This document shows, piece by piece, positions 33,175 through 42,120 of a stretch of 64,000 bases of DNA. The stretch's first letter is position 1. Each line of letters opens with the position of its first letter. The translations under genes and the position numbers were made by a program. Below the pieces are notes generated by a model. That model searched no databases, was not told the DNA's origin, and saw only the letters and a list, made by a program, of their open reading frames with translations. The stretch comes from Wukongibacter sp050859025 (GTDB taxonomy: Bacteria > Bacillota > Clostridia > Peptostreptococcales > Caminicellaceae). The stretch covers positions 4,836,001 through 4,900,000 of the forward strand of contig NZ_CP138200.1 of the NCBI RefSeq assembly GCF_050859025.1, read 5' to 3'.

Positions 33175-34407
33175 TTAGCCCACTTTTTTAGGTATCACAA
33201 TCTTTACTGTAGTTCCTTCGTTAACCTTGCTTTTAATTTTTATTCCAAATTCCGATCCATAATAATATTTCAATCTTCTATTTACATTACTAATACCTAT
33301 GCCCATTGAGTTGCTAATTGTACTATTACTTTTATTGGAATCTAAGATTGTCTCTAGCTCATCCTCTGCAATACCGACTCCATCATCATTTATTTTTATT
33401 ATTAAATCATCTCCCAAGCTATATCCAGTAACCTTAATGGTTCCCCCTTCTTCTTTAGGCTCTAAACCATGATTAATAGCATTTTCTATAAATGGCTGAA
33501 GGGTCATAAAGGGAATCTTTACTTGATTTATTCCCTCAGAAATATCTATGTTAAATCTTATCCTGTCTCCAAATCTTACAGATTGTATTTTTAAATACCT
33601 TTCAACGTGAAGAATGGCATCCTCTAAAAGTACCATTTCATTTTTACTTTTTAGGGTATACCTAAGCATTTCTGCTAATGAATGAACTGTTTCCTGAGTC
33701 TTTGGTGCATTTTCAATCAAGGATAGTCTCCCGATGGTATTTAAAACGTTAAATAGAAAATGAGGATTTATCTGGGATTGTAATGCCTGTAATTCTGCAT
33801 CCTTTAAGGCCTTTTCAAGTTCATTACGGATTTTCATTTCCTTTAGCAGCTTCACATTCTTGTTATTTAATTCCTCTTGTATTAGATTAACCATACCCTT
33901 TTCAACAATATAGTTGGACATATAGAACATCATGTGTGCAGCAGCCGCCACTTTATCATAGGAAGTCACAGCTATTTCTTCGTAAGCCTCCATTATTTCT
34001 GGTTTTGTTGTCCAATCCCTTATTTTTCTAGTTATATTATTTAAACGTACCAATTCATTATCTTTTAGTTTGGCTTGGCCTGATAATATAGATCCTAGAT
34101 ATTGTCCCTTTACAATTATGGGAACAGCAAAATCGATTAAACCCATAGGGCATTTATAAATAGAAGGCTTTCCAGTCCTAGCAGCTTCTAAGCCTCCATG
34201 AGCATCGGATTGATGACATGCATCTCTACATTTTTTGTCTTGCCTTATTAATTTGCAAAATCTAGAGAAGTTGCTATACTGTGTTATTGGATTACCCCTA
34301 TAATCAACGGTAATAGCTGCAAAGCCTGTAGCCTCTGCGTATTCGTCCTGAATTTCTTGTAAAACTTCAACATCAATTACATCTCTAAGGTGAAATAGTC
34401 CTTCCAT
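33175..34407 (-). CDS. Histidine kinase with PocR ligand-binding domain
   Basis: In this 410-residue protein, residues 1-165 are a PocR domain (LRDVIDVEVLQEIQDEYAEATG, then a Cys-rich KKCRDACHQSD segment and YKCPMGLIDFAVPI), a fold that senses small diols and related compounds. Residues about 205-290 are a LytS-type kinase core with the QINPHFLFNVLN phospho-His region, and 300-410 the ATPase domain with NGxG-type glycine boxes (DDGVGIAEDEL). It lacks membrane segments, so it is a cytosolic sensor. The pairing with the AraC-type regulator suggests it detects 1,2-propanediol or glycerol made or taken up in the cell. Confidence 0.94.
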   Translation of the reverse strand: MEGLFHLRDVIDVEVLQEIQDEYAEATGFAAITVDYRGNPITQYSNFSRFCKLIRQDKKCRDACHQSDAHGGLEAARTGKPSIYKCPMGLIDFAVPIIVKGQYLGSILSGQAKLKDNELVRLNNITRKIRDWTTKPEIMEAYEEIAVTSYDKVAAAAHMMFYMSNYIVEKGMVNLIQEELNNKNVKLLKEMKIRNELEKALKDAELQALQSQINPHFLFNVLNTIGRLSLIENAPKTQETVHSLAEMLRYTLKSKNEMVLLEDAILHVERYLKIQSVRFGDRIRFNIDISEGINQVKIPFMTLQPFIENAINHGLEPKEEGGTIKVTGYSLGDDLIIKINDDGVGIAEDELETILDSNKSNSTISNSMGIGISNVNRRLKYYYGSEFGIKIKSKVNEGTTVKIVIPKKVG

Positions 34408-34511
34408 AATACCCCTCCAAGATTTTAGAAAATATTATTATTCCTTATAATATAAGTTCTACAATTTTTATTAACTATTATTATAACATGATTAGAATAA
34501 TGAAATCATAA

Positions 34512-34549
34512 ATCCCACTATCGATTTATAAAATAAAAGATAGCGGGAT
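34512..34549 (-). terminator. Terminator after the EamA transporter gene
   Basis: ATCCCACTATC (34512-34522) pairs with GATAGCGGGAT (34539-34549) with one mismatch. It lies 11 bp after the minus-strand gene. Confidence 0.6.
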
Positions 34550-34559
34550 AAAAATTGAG

Positions 34560-35474
34560 TTAAATATTTAGAAATATCAATGAAACCATAATAACTCCTA
34601 TGGCTAGATTCTGTCTCTTACTAAGCCTTTCTTTAAATAGCATAATATTGATAATATTTACAAGCAATATAGTTCCAGTACTAAAAATTGGAAACGCAAT
34701 TGATGCCTTTAAAGAATTCAATGATTTTACCAGGAAATAAGCTGTCAACTGATTAGGTATCCCTACAAGAAGTCCCACAATAATATCATTCTTTGTAATT
34801 TTTTTATTTTTTGCCAAAAGAATAATTGTACTGATAATTAGTGCAGTAGTAAATAGACAAAATATATAAAGTTCTTTATATTCAATTTGACCAAAGCTTT
34901 GATACATTTTGGAGTTAAAATCCCCTAAACCTCCTAGAATAAATAGGAATAATAAGTCTAGCTTGATATTTTGCATAATATTCTTTTCTTGGGAAAGATT
35001 GATAATTAGTATTCCAACTACAGCCATAGCTATTCCAATTGCTTGAAGTACCGTTGGTATTTCTTTAAAGAAAAATATAGAAAGAATTGTTGGAACCAAT
35101 ACCCCTAGTTTCATAAATGTAGCAGAAAGTGCGGCACCATTTTTGTTTACACTATATTGATATAACCAAAAACTTGAAAAGTATATAACCCCTGTAATAC
35201 TACCAATTATAATTGCCCACGCCCCCGATGCTTCATTAGAGAACATGCTGCCATTTGCAAATACTTCCTTAGCTTCATTTCCAAAGGAATAAAATAGCCT
35301 TGTGGCGAAAATATTCTTTTGCGGCAGTAACAAAAAACTTATTATACAAGCAACAATATAATTAAATGTTGTAATTGCCACTCGATTAGATTGCTTCTTT
35401 TCTGAAAACTTAAATATAACCGCTATCATGCTGCTACAGAAAATTGCTGAAAATAGAGATATCATTTTCTTCAC
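34560..35474 (-). CDS. EamA/DMT-superfamily transporter
   Basis: The 304-residue membrane protein has about ten predicted membrane helices in two repeated halves. It is a member of the drug/metabolite transporter superfamily. Motifs include SATFMKLGVLVPTILSIFFFKEIP in half one, and a similar ASIAFPIFSTGTILLVNIINIMLFKERL near the C-terminus, the classic DMT repeat. Substrate cannot be told; family members move sugars, amino acids or nucleotides. It lies apart from the microcompartment operon, with its own terminator. Confidence 0.88.
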   Translation of the reverse strand: MKKMISLFSAIFCSSMIAVIFKFSEKKQSNRVAITTFNYIVACIISFLLLPQKNIFATRLFYSFGNEAKEVFANGSMFSNEASGAWAIIIGSITGVIYFSSFWLYQYSVNKNGAALSATFMKLGVLVPTILSIFFFKEIPTVLQAIGIAMAVVGILIINLSQEKNIMQNIKLDLLFLFILGGLGDFNSKMYQSFGQIEYKELYIFCLFTTALIISTIILLAKNKKITKNDIIVGLLVGIPNQLTAYFLVKSLNSLKASIAFPIFSTGTILLVNIINIMLFKERLSKRQNLAIGVIMVSLIFLNI

Positions 35475-35811
35475 CCCTATTAATATGATATATATTATTT
35501 TTTAATAACCCGTTTCTATCATTACTATAATATATGGATTTTTATAATTATGTCAAATAAAAAAGAAGTAGTGCTATAGCAGCAAAGATACAAAATATAA
35601 GAACCAATACAATATTTCCACCTCTGTTACCAAGTTTTAAGATAGCTTTAGATATACCTATGTTTAAAGCACCTCTATTCTTCTAATCCTCCTCTTTTTC
35701 CCTCAATTTTGAAACAAAATCTTAAAAAATCATTAAATCTATTTCACATAATTTACCTATATGATAGAATGTAAAAGACTGGGTAATTCAAATTTTAAGG
35801 AGGTGACCTAC

Positions 35812-36333
35812 ATGGGTATTTTTAGCAGAATTAAGAACCTTATTAGAGCGAATCAAAATGCTGACACAGAGCTGAAAGAGGAAAAAAACTTATTAAATAT
35901 GGGTGTTGGCGACATCGTAAGTATCGAAGGTGTTGACTATGAAATCCAGGCAGTTATACGGTTTAATGATCATGGCTGGAAATGGACTGAATACAAATTG
36001 AAGGACAGTAGAAAGACCTATTGGTTAAGTGTAGAGCAGGATGACGATATTGAGATCAGCCTGTATCAAGAAGTAGTTGCTATAACTACGGAGCCAACTA
36101 AAGTATATGAATATAAAGATATTAAATACTATATGCAGGAAGGCAGCGATGCTATAGTGGAAGATTTTAGTGGTAATGTAAGTATTGTAAAGGGAGAACA
36201 GGTAGATTATTATGAATATACCGATGAAGATGATGAACATCTTCTATCCATTGAGATCTGGGATGGAGAAGTAGAAATGAGCGTAGGTAGATGGATTGAA
36301 GATTATAACATAGAGATATTTCCTGGTAGATAA
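35812..36333 (+). CDS. DUF4178 domain protein
   Basis: The 173-residue protein starts at ATG 35812, since AAGGAGGTGA lies at ideal distance; an in-frame ATG at 35761 has none. The start MGIFSRIKNLI is an amphipathic helix like the one opening PspA in this window (MGIFNRISTVF), which suggests shared membrane contact. The rest (about 30-173) is a beta-rich acidic DUF4178 domain, found beside PspA, DUF350 and polyamine-synthase-like genes. It opens a plus-strand cluster of six genes. Function is unknown, but envelope stress is the likely setting. Confidence 0.85.
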   Translation: MGIFSRIKNLIRANQNADTELKEEKNLLNMGVGDIVSIEGVDYEIQAVIRFNDHGWKWTEYKLKDSRKTYWLSVEQDDDIEISLYQEVVAITTEPTKVYEYKDIKYYMQEGSDAIVEDFSGNVSIVKGEQVDYYEYTDEDDEHLLSIEIWDGEVEMSVGRWIEDYNIEIFPGR

Positions 36334-36465
36334 AGATTTTACCTATAGAGATTTAAGTAATATTGCTAATTCATATATATCCAAAACTGGTCAAATTTCT
36401 GGATATATAAATTAAGCTTTTCAATATAAACCCTATGTCAGTAATCTAGAAAGGAGGTAGAGCCA

Positions 36466-37152
36466 ATGAATAAGAAGATAGTAACAACTGTGTTTATAGT
36501 TTTCCTAGTCCTTTTAGTTATTTTTGTAATTTTACCTAAGCCCTCTGTAGCTAAAAACATTGAACATGACAAGATGTTTCAATACTCAACTAGTATAACA
36601 GGCAGTTACAGTAATACAGATAGAGCACATGTTTATAAAACAGATATGAATGTTCCCGATACAGCTAAATATATTATTGCTGAAAACCGCCCCGAATACC
36701 ATACGGATTTAAATAACGAAGAGAGTATACAGCTTACATATGACGATTATCAAGTCTTAATCTATAAAGGAGAAGGAGCAATTACCTATGTGCAGGTTTC
36801 TTCTAGAAAATTTGCTCATCGTAATGGTTACTCTAGGCTATATAGACCTTATCATAGAAATATTATAGTTTTTTATGATAGATCCTACAGGTCTGGACGT
36901 TATTATCAAAATGATAGTAAACGATATGGTGGTGGATATTCAACTAGTTCATCTATTCCACAATCAAGTACTTCTAAAAATAGTAATAAAATTCAAACCA
37001 ATAAAAATGCTTCATCAAAAATTAAAACCAACAGCAATGCCTCTAGTAAGATAAAAACCAAAAGTAGTTCATCTGGCACTTCGAAATCAATTCGTACTGG
37101 AAGTAGTGGTACAAGAACAAGCTTTGGTGGAGGAACTAGTTTTGGAAAATAG
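36466..37152 (+). CDS. DUF4247-like membrane-anchored protein with Ser/Gly-rich tail
   Basis: The 228-residue protein has an N-terminal membrane helix (about 6-25), a small extracellular domain (about 40-130) resembling DUF4247, and a long low-complexity tail (about 150-228) rich in Ser, Thr, Lys and Gly with repeated SSKIKTNSNA-type units. The tail ends GGGTSFGK. The DUF4247 family has no known biochemical role but occurs in the same gene clusters as DUF4178 and DUF350. The ribosome site AAAGGAGG is strong. It is second in the cluster. Confidence 0.8.
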   Translation: MNKKIVTTVFIVFLVLLVIFVILPKPSVAKNIEHDKMFQYSTSITGSYSNTDRAHVYKTDMNVPDTAKYIIAENRPEYHTDLNNEESIQLTYDDYQVLIYKGEGAITYVQVSSRKFAHRNGYSRLYRPYHRNIIVFYDRSYRSGRYYQNDSKRYGGGYSTSSSIPQSSTSKNSNKIQTNKNASSKIKTNSNASSKIKTKSSSSGTSKSIRTGSSGTRTSFGGGTSFGK

Positions 37153-37216
37153 CCATCATCACTGGATTAAGTAAACTGTAAGATGTTTACCTATTATATT
37201 ATAGAAGGGAGTTTTT

Positions 37217-37426
37217 TTGATGAATCTATTTGCAAATGAATTCATATCGACAATAGTTTATGCTGCTTTAGCTATAATACTAATGTTCATAGGTTACAAG
37301 TTTTTCGATCTTATAACACCCTATAATTTTGCTGAAGAGATTAAAGAAAAGAACCCAGCCATTGGAGCGGTTATTGCTGGAATCTTTATTGCTACGGCCA
37401 TCATAATAAAGGCTGCTATTTCGTAG
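37217..37426 (+). CDS. DUF350 family small membrane protein, first copy
   Basis: The 69-residue protein has two membrane helices, with the pattern GYKFFDLITPYNFAEEIKEKNPAIG between them, a hallmark of half-size DUF350 proteins. Two such units are often joined in one protein; here they are two adjacent genes. The helices may form a small channel or anchor. It shares about half of its residues with its neighbour at 37508. It is preceded by GAAGGGAG. Confidence 0.9.
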   Translation: MMNLFANEFISTIVYAALAIILMFIGYKFFDLITPYNFAEEIKEKNPAIGAVIAGIFIATAIIIKAAIS

Positions 37427-37507
37427 TAAATCTATAAGGTATCAAGTTCTTTACTTATTGATTAGACTTTAAGAATAAAAATTTTTGTATAGGAGGTTGA
37501 ATATATT

Positions 37508-37702
37508 ATGAATCCTATTATTTCAAGCATAATCTATTTTGCCATAGGCATGATTTTCTGTGCCATAGGCTACAAGCTATTTGATGTTATTACACCCTTT
37601 GATTTAGACAAGGAAATTGACAATCACAATGTTGCTGCGGGATTAGCAGTTGCTGGTATATTTATTGGTGTGGCTATCGTAGTTAGTGCAGCAATTATTT
37701 AA
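37508..37702 (+). CDS. DUF350 family small membrane protein, second copy
   Basis: The 64-residue protein has two membrane helices around GYKLFDVITPFDLDKEIDNHN, so it is a paralogue of the preceding gene. Tandem copies imply a hetero-oligomer equivalent to the fused four-helix DUF350 proteins of other bacteria. The ribosome site AGGAGG precedes ATG 37508. It lies 81 bp after the first copy and 151 bp before the spermidine-synthase-like gene. Confidence 0.9.
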   Translation: MNPIISSIIYFAIGMIFCAIGYKLFDVITPFDLDKEIDNHNVAAGLAVAGIFIGVAIVVSAAII

Positions 37703-37853
37703 TTTTAAAAGGTTGCAGTTGAATACTTTTCTCGCCTCTTGCCTAAGAAGAATTTTTGATTTATTATAATTAATATGCTTCTAAAAAGTGGCGAGATTTT
37801 TAATTTAGCTCATTTTCTCTCGATAAAATTCATTTTGGCTTTTGGAGGTTTGT

Positions 37854-39407
37854 ATGACAAATGATAATAACAACAAGGGGAAATTAAACTCTCAGAGCAT
37901 AAATGCCACCCCTTTGCTCTTCGCTGTTTTTATTATAGCTATATGCGGTATAATTTATGAGCTGATTATCGGTGCCATAAGTTCTTATTTGCTAGGAGAC
38001 AGTGTTAAGCAATATTCCATAACCATCGGTCTTTTTATGAGTGCTATGGGGATTGGTTCATATGCTACAAAATATTTTCGCCGTAATCTTTTCGATGTGT
38101 TTGTTACCATAGAGTTACTAATTGGTGTTTTTGGAGGTCTATCGGCTATTTTTCTTTTTGCAGCCTATGGTTTTACTAACATCTACTATCTCGTAATGTA
38201 TCTAACCATTATTATTATTGGAATCATGGTTGGTTTAGAAATACCAATCATTACGAGAATAATTGAGGAAAATGAAAATAATCTTCGTATTACAATTGCC
38301 AATGTACTAAGCTTTGATTATATTGGTGCTTTACTAGGCTCACTAGCCTTTCCTCTTATTCTACTTCCTCATTTAGGTGAAATTAGAGCTGCTTTTTTAG
38401 TGGGACTAATAAATATTTCCGTAGCAATTCTTATCATTTACAAATATAAAGGTTTCATAAAAAATCTTTACTTAATGAAGTTCTTTGCTTTTTTATTTGC
38501 CCTGCTGATATTTATAGGATTTATTACAGGAAATTATACCGCTAGTTTTATTGAAGATAGCTTTTATAGAGATAAGGTAATCTACCGTCAGCAAACAAAA
38601 TATCAAAAGATTGTAGTAACAAAGCATCGTGATGATTTACGACTGTTTCTAAATGGAAATATTCAATTCAGTTCTATAGATGAATATAGATATCATGAGG
38701 CCTTAGTCCATCCAGCCATGTCTCTTTCTAAGGAACTTAAAAATATATTGATATTGGGTGGTGGTGACGGCTTAGCCGCAAGAGAAATACTTAAATACGG
38801 TAATAAAGTAAAAAATATTGTTCTTGTAGATTTAGATCCAGAGGTTGTTTCCTTTTGCAGCTCAAATCCTCTTATAAAGGACTTAAATAACAATTCACTT
38901 GAAAATGAAAAAGTTGAAATTATTAATACCGATGCTTATAAATATCTTGAAGATACTAAAAAGAAATTTGATGTTATAATTGTTGATCTTCCCGATCCTA
39001 ATAATGAAGCTTTAAATAAGCTATATACAAATCTATTCTATAGGCTGATATATCAACATTTACATGAAGGCGGATTTGTAGCAATTCAATCAACTAGCCC
39101 TTACTATGCAAATGAAGCCTACTGGTGTATAAGAAATACCGTTGAATCGGAAGGATTTTTTACAAATGGATACCATCTGAATGTTCCCTCCTTTGGTGAC
39201 TGGGGATTTACACTGGCATCAAAGGAGAGCTTTTCAACGGAAGATATAAAATTAACAATTCCTACACGTTATTTAAATAATGACATTCTAGGATCAATAT
39301 TCTATTTTGCTAAGGATGAGAAGAAATCACAGGATAAAGTTGAAGTTAACAGCTTAACTAATCCTGTCTTGCTCAGGTACTATCAAAAGGCTTGGAGCAG
39401 TTATTAA
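37854..39407 (+). CDS. Membrane-fused spermidine-synthase-like protein
   Basis: The 517-residue protein has an N-terminal membrane part with about seven helices (residues 15-230) and a C-terminal Rossmann domain (about 240-500) like spermidine synthase. It has ILILGGGDGLAAREIL for the methyl/aminopropyl donor, VDLDPEVV, and VDLPDPNN. The start is ATG 37854 (TTTGGAGG at ideal spacing). The membrane fusion makes a true cytosolic spermidine synthase less likely, and the acceptor is unknown. In this gene context a role in modifying membrane components or polyamine levels under stress is a reasonable guess. Confidence 0.85.
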   Translation: MTNDNNNKGKLNSQSINATPLLFAVFIIAICGIIYELIIGAISSYLLGDSVKQYSITIGLFMSAMGIGSYATKYFRRNLFDVFVTIELLIGVFGGLSAIFLFAAYGFTNIYYLVMYLTIIIIGIMVGLEIPIITRIIEENENNLRITIANVLSFDYIGALLGSLAFPLILLPHLGEIRAAFLVGLINISVAILIIYKYKGFIKNLYLMKFFAFLFALLIFIGFITGNYTASFIEDSFYRDKVIYRQQTKYQKIVVTKHRDDLRLFLNGNIQFSSIDEYRYHEALVHPAMSLSKELKNILILGGGDGLAAREILKYGNKVKNIVLVDLDPEVVSFCSSNPLIKDLNNNSLENEKVEIINTDAYKYLEDTKKKFDVIIVDLPDPNNEALNKLYTNLFYRLIYQHLHEGGFVAIQSTSPYYANEAYWCIRNTVESEGFFTNGYHLNVPSFGDWGFTLASKESFSTEDIKLTIPTRYLNNDILGSIFYFAKDEKKSQDKVEVNSLTNPVLLRYYQKAWSSY

Positions 39408-39440
39408 CAATAAACTGGATAGAAAGAGGGACTTTATACA

Positions 39441-40466
39441 ATGATATATGTATTTCTCCACACCCTTAAGGCATTGCACGTTTCTCTAGAAAAAAGTAAT
39501 TTGTATAGATTACTAATTTTAGGATTAGTGAGTTTACTTATATTCTCCACCGGTTTTTACTTTTGTGAAAGCCCTACAAATCCAGATTTAAAATTTAGTG
39601 ATGCACTTTGGTGGGGGTTTGTAACCTGCACTACTGTAGGCTATGGAGACTATTATCCACTGACACCAGGCGGTCGTATAATAGGTATATTTCTCATGCT
39701 AATTGGTATTAGCATCTTTGGATTTCTTACTGCTGCAATTGCATCAATATTTGTTGAGAACAAACTAAAGGAAGGAATGGGTCTGATGGATATAAAATTT
39801 AATGATCATGTTGTTATCATTGGTTGGAATAATAAAAGTCAAGTCATACTTGAAGAGTTAGTACAAGACAATCCCAATAGAAATATTGTTATCATAGACG
39901 AAATTGAAAAGCTATACTTGGACCACAAGAATACTTTTTTTGTCCACGGTGACCCCACAAAGGATGAAACTCTTATAAGGGCCAATATTCCTAATGCAAA
40001 TACAGTAATTGTGGTTGCAGATGAGAAAATAGATGGTTTAGGCATGTCCGATGCTAAATCTGTATTGATATGCTTAGCAGTTGATAAGTTCAATACAAAT
40101 ATCCATCTCATTGCAGAGGTTTTAAACGAAGAAAACGTCCCCCATTTCCGTAGGGCAAATGTTAATGATATCATAATAACCAATCAAATGAGCAGTAGAA
40201 TCATTGTTAGAAGCGCACTTTATAAAAATGTAAGTCATGCCCTAAAGGAGCTATTGACTACCTCCTATGGTAGTGAAATATATGAAAGAAAGGTTGAGAA
40301 TGAGGATATTGGCATTCCATTTAAAGACCTAGTCTTCAGTTATATAGAAAAGTACAATGCTATAGTTCTTGGAGTTGCTAACAAAAATATTTTATTAAAT
40401 CCCGATAAGGATTATCTAATACAAAAAGAGGATATTATTATCTACATTTCAAAGGATAAATTATAA
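39441..40466 (+). CDS. Potassium channel with RCK (TrkA-N/TrkA-C) domains
   Basis: The 341-residue protein has a two-helix pore (residues about 20-105) with the selectivity filter TTVGYGDYYP. A TrkA-N Rossmann domain (about 115-235) follows, with HVVIIGWNNKSQVILEEL, then a TrkA-C domain (about 260-341). Ligand binding to the RCK ring gates K+ flow. It is the last gene of the DUF4178-to-channel cluster, 33 bp after the spermidine-synthase-like gene, so potassium flux is likely part of that response. Confidence 0.93.
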   Translation: MIYVFLHTLKALHVSLEKSNLYRLLILGLVSLLIFSTGFYFCESPTNPDLKFSDALWWGFVTCTTVGYGDYYPLTPGGRIIGIFLMLIGISIFGFLTAAIASIFVENKLKEGMGLMDIKFNDHVVIIGWNNKSQVILEELVQDNPNRNIVIIDEIEKLYLDHKNTFFVHGDPTKDETLIRANIPNANTVIVVADEKIDGLGMSDAKSVLICLAVDKFNTNIHLIAEVLNEENVPHFRRANVNDIIITNQMSSRIIVRSALYKNVSHALKELLTTSYGSEIYERKVENEDIGIPFKDLVFSYIEKYNAIVLGVANKNILLNPDKDYLIQKEDIIIYISKDKL

Positions 40467-40467
40467 T

Positions 40468-40525
40468 GGGTTGTCTCAGAATAGCGGATTTCTTCTTTAT
40501 TTGAAATCCTTTCTGAAACAACCCG
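40468..40525. terminator. Long hairpin between convergent kch-like and pspA genes
   Basis: GGGTTGT at the left pairs with ACAACCC at the right, with inner arms AGAATAGCGGATTTC and TGAAATCCTTTCT. No strong T-run is present, but its position between convergent genes suits termination on both strands. Confidence 0.55.
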
Positions 40526-40570
40526 AGCTAAACTCTAGAAATGCCTTTTTAAGACAATTCCTTTATATAA

Positions 40571-41245
40571 TTACTTATTTAATTTAGTTTTCAAAGCAGC
40601 TAATTCATCCATAACTGCACTATCTTCCTTTTCTAACTCCTGAAACTGCTTTTCCAAATCATCTCCAGACATAATCTCATTTAACTCTGCCTCAGCCATT
40701 GCCTGATTTTCAATGGAATCTACCTTCTCACTCATCCGATTGAAGGTATCAAAAACACTATTATCATTTAAACCTGCCATTGTTTTTTGAATTGATTTCT
40801 GAGCCTCAGCTCTTTTTGTTCTAGCTATTAATAAGCCCTTTTTACGCTTTGCTTCTTCAATTTTATTACTCAGCTCCCTCAAGCTAGTCTTAAGCTTATC
40901 GGTAGCAGCCTTCTGTGCTTCCCACTGAACTCTGTATTGATTTGCTAAACCCTCATATTCTTTTTTTCTGTTAAGGGCAGCAATAGCTAGCTTATCATCG
41001 CCATTTGTAACGGCTAATTCTGCTTTTCTTGTCCATTCTGCTGTCTTTGCCTCTTCTTCATCTAAAGACCTTTTAAGTTTTTTCTCATCAGCAATTGCTG
41101 CTGCAACTTCTACCTTGGCCTTATTATATTGTTCACTCATATCGATAATCATCTGATTTAACATTTTTTCTGGGTCTTCGGCCTTTGAGATCATATCATT
41201 AATATTTGACTTGAAAACAGTACTTATACGATTAAATATTCCCAC
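40571..41245 (-). CDS. pspA: PspA/IM30 family phage-shock protein
   Basis: The 224-residue protein is helical almost throughout, with an amphipathic membrane-binding N-terminus (MGIFNRISTVFKSNIND) and a long coiled-coil hairpin (about 25-145). It is an ESCRT-III-like PspA, which coats and repairs damaged membrane. It starts at GTG 41245 with GGAGGTG in front. The gene faces the DUF4178-to-channel cluster across a 104-bp gap, and a YbjN-like gene precedes it. The neighbourhood suggests one envelope-stress module in two opposed transcripts. Confidence 0.95.
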   Translation of the reverse strand: MGIFNRISTVFKSNINDMISKAEDPEKMLNQMIIDMSEQYNKAKVEVAAAIADEKKLKRSLDEEEAKTAEWTRKAELAVTNGDDKLAIAALNRKKEYEGLANQYRVQWEAQKAATDKLKTSLRELSNKIEEAKRKKGLLIARTKRAEAQKSIQKTMAGLNDNSVFDTFNRMSEKVDSIENQAMAEAELNEIMSGDDLEKQFQELEKEDSAVMDELAALKTKLNK

Positions 41246-41373
41246 AATCTACACCTCCATAAAATCATATATAGATGAATACTAAAACTTAATATAAAAT
41301 TCAAAGAAAATAATTAAGGCTTCTATATTTTTTCTTTTGAATTTATTAATCTTTAAAGTTCGTTATCTTCATG

Positions 41374-41470
41374 TAGAGTTCCTAATGAAACTTAATTTAT
41401 ACATAGCAAAATATCCAATAATTCTGGGATTTTGATGTGTATAGGTTAAAGTCTTCAATGTAGTCTCTAT
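41374..41470. repeat. Hairpin repeat family B, copy 2
   Basis: A 97-bp copy with ends TAGAGTTCC and AGTCTCTA and inner AACTTAATTTATACATA/TGTGTATAGGTT arms. It separates the YbjN-like gene from pspA and may disrupt or terminate their shared transcript. Confidence 0.7.
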
Positions 41471-41483
41471 ATGTATTAAAAAT

Positions 41484-41867
41484 TTAAACAGTAAATTCAG
41501 ATAAAACATTATAATGTTCAATAAGCGCTAATCCAATACTTTCTATTGTAGATTGAAATTCATTCATATCTAAATTTTCTGCTTGTAAGGTATCAACAAT
41601 TACTACATTGTCACCTTCAATAGCATAGGCTCCATGCAATAAATCCCTTGCATTTAATTCCAATAGCTTTTTATAGAAAACTTCTTTATTTTCTACAGGT
41701 ATTGACATTATCTTAACTCTAAATAAAACAACAGGGTCTGATAATTTCACAATGATATTATTCATTTGCGAAAGGTCATCTTCGATTCTCCATGTGCTAT
41801 CATCAATCTCTTCAAAACTTAGATCCATATCAATCATAAAGCCTTCGATTTTTTGTTTAGTTTCCAT
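41484..41867 (-). CDS. YbjN-like small acidic protein
   Basis: The 127-residue protein is acidic and has the alternating beta-alpha pattern of the YbjN/CesT-like fold. MDLSFEEIDDSTWRI near the start and NARDLLHGAYAIEGDNVVIVDTL in the middle fit that family. Such proteins act like small chaperones or have unknown roles, and they are often encoded next to pspA. It lies upstream of pspA on the same strand, separated by a family B repeat. The start has GGAGGGG. The call is by pattern; function is open. Confidence 0.7.
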   Translation of the reverse strand: METKQKIEGFMIDMDLSFEEIDDSTWRIEDDLSQMNNIIVKLSDPVVLFRVKIMSIPVENKEVFYKKLLELNARDLLHGAYAIEGDNVVIVDTLQAENLDMNEFQSTIESIGLALIEHYNVLSEFTV

Positions 41868-42051
41868 AGCCCCTCCATGTTTTAATTTTTTGCTTACATA
41901 AATTAATGTATATGGTTTACATTTCCATATACATTATATACATTATCATATATTAGTTTGAAAGTAAAGCTATTACAGAAAAACAGTTGTATAGACAGCT
42001 TTTTGAGTTCTAGTAATTTATAGTAAATTTTAGACAATATATTTACAAAAA

Positions 42052-42085
42052 AAAGTCAATGATAAATGTTATTATCATTGACTTT
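42052..42085 (-). terminator. Terminator of the B12 importer operon
   Basis: A perfect 14-bp stem (42052-42065 with 42072-42085) with a six-base loop is followed by TTTTTTTTG on the minus strand, 36 bp after the ATPase gene. Confidence 0.9.
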
Positions 42086-42120
42086 CCTGAAATTCATAGT
42101 AGACAATTGATATTTCCTAT

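Noticed and set aside
35560..35690. Possible short hydrophobic peptide on the minus strand
   Set aside because: The frame encodes a plausible membrane helix, but no ATG, GTG or TTG lies near the GGAGG-like site in that frame. It may be a decayed gene.
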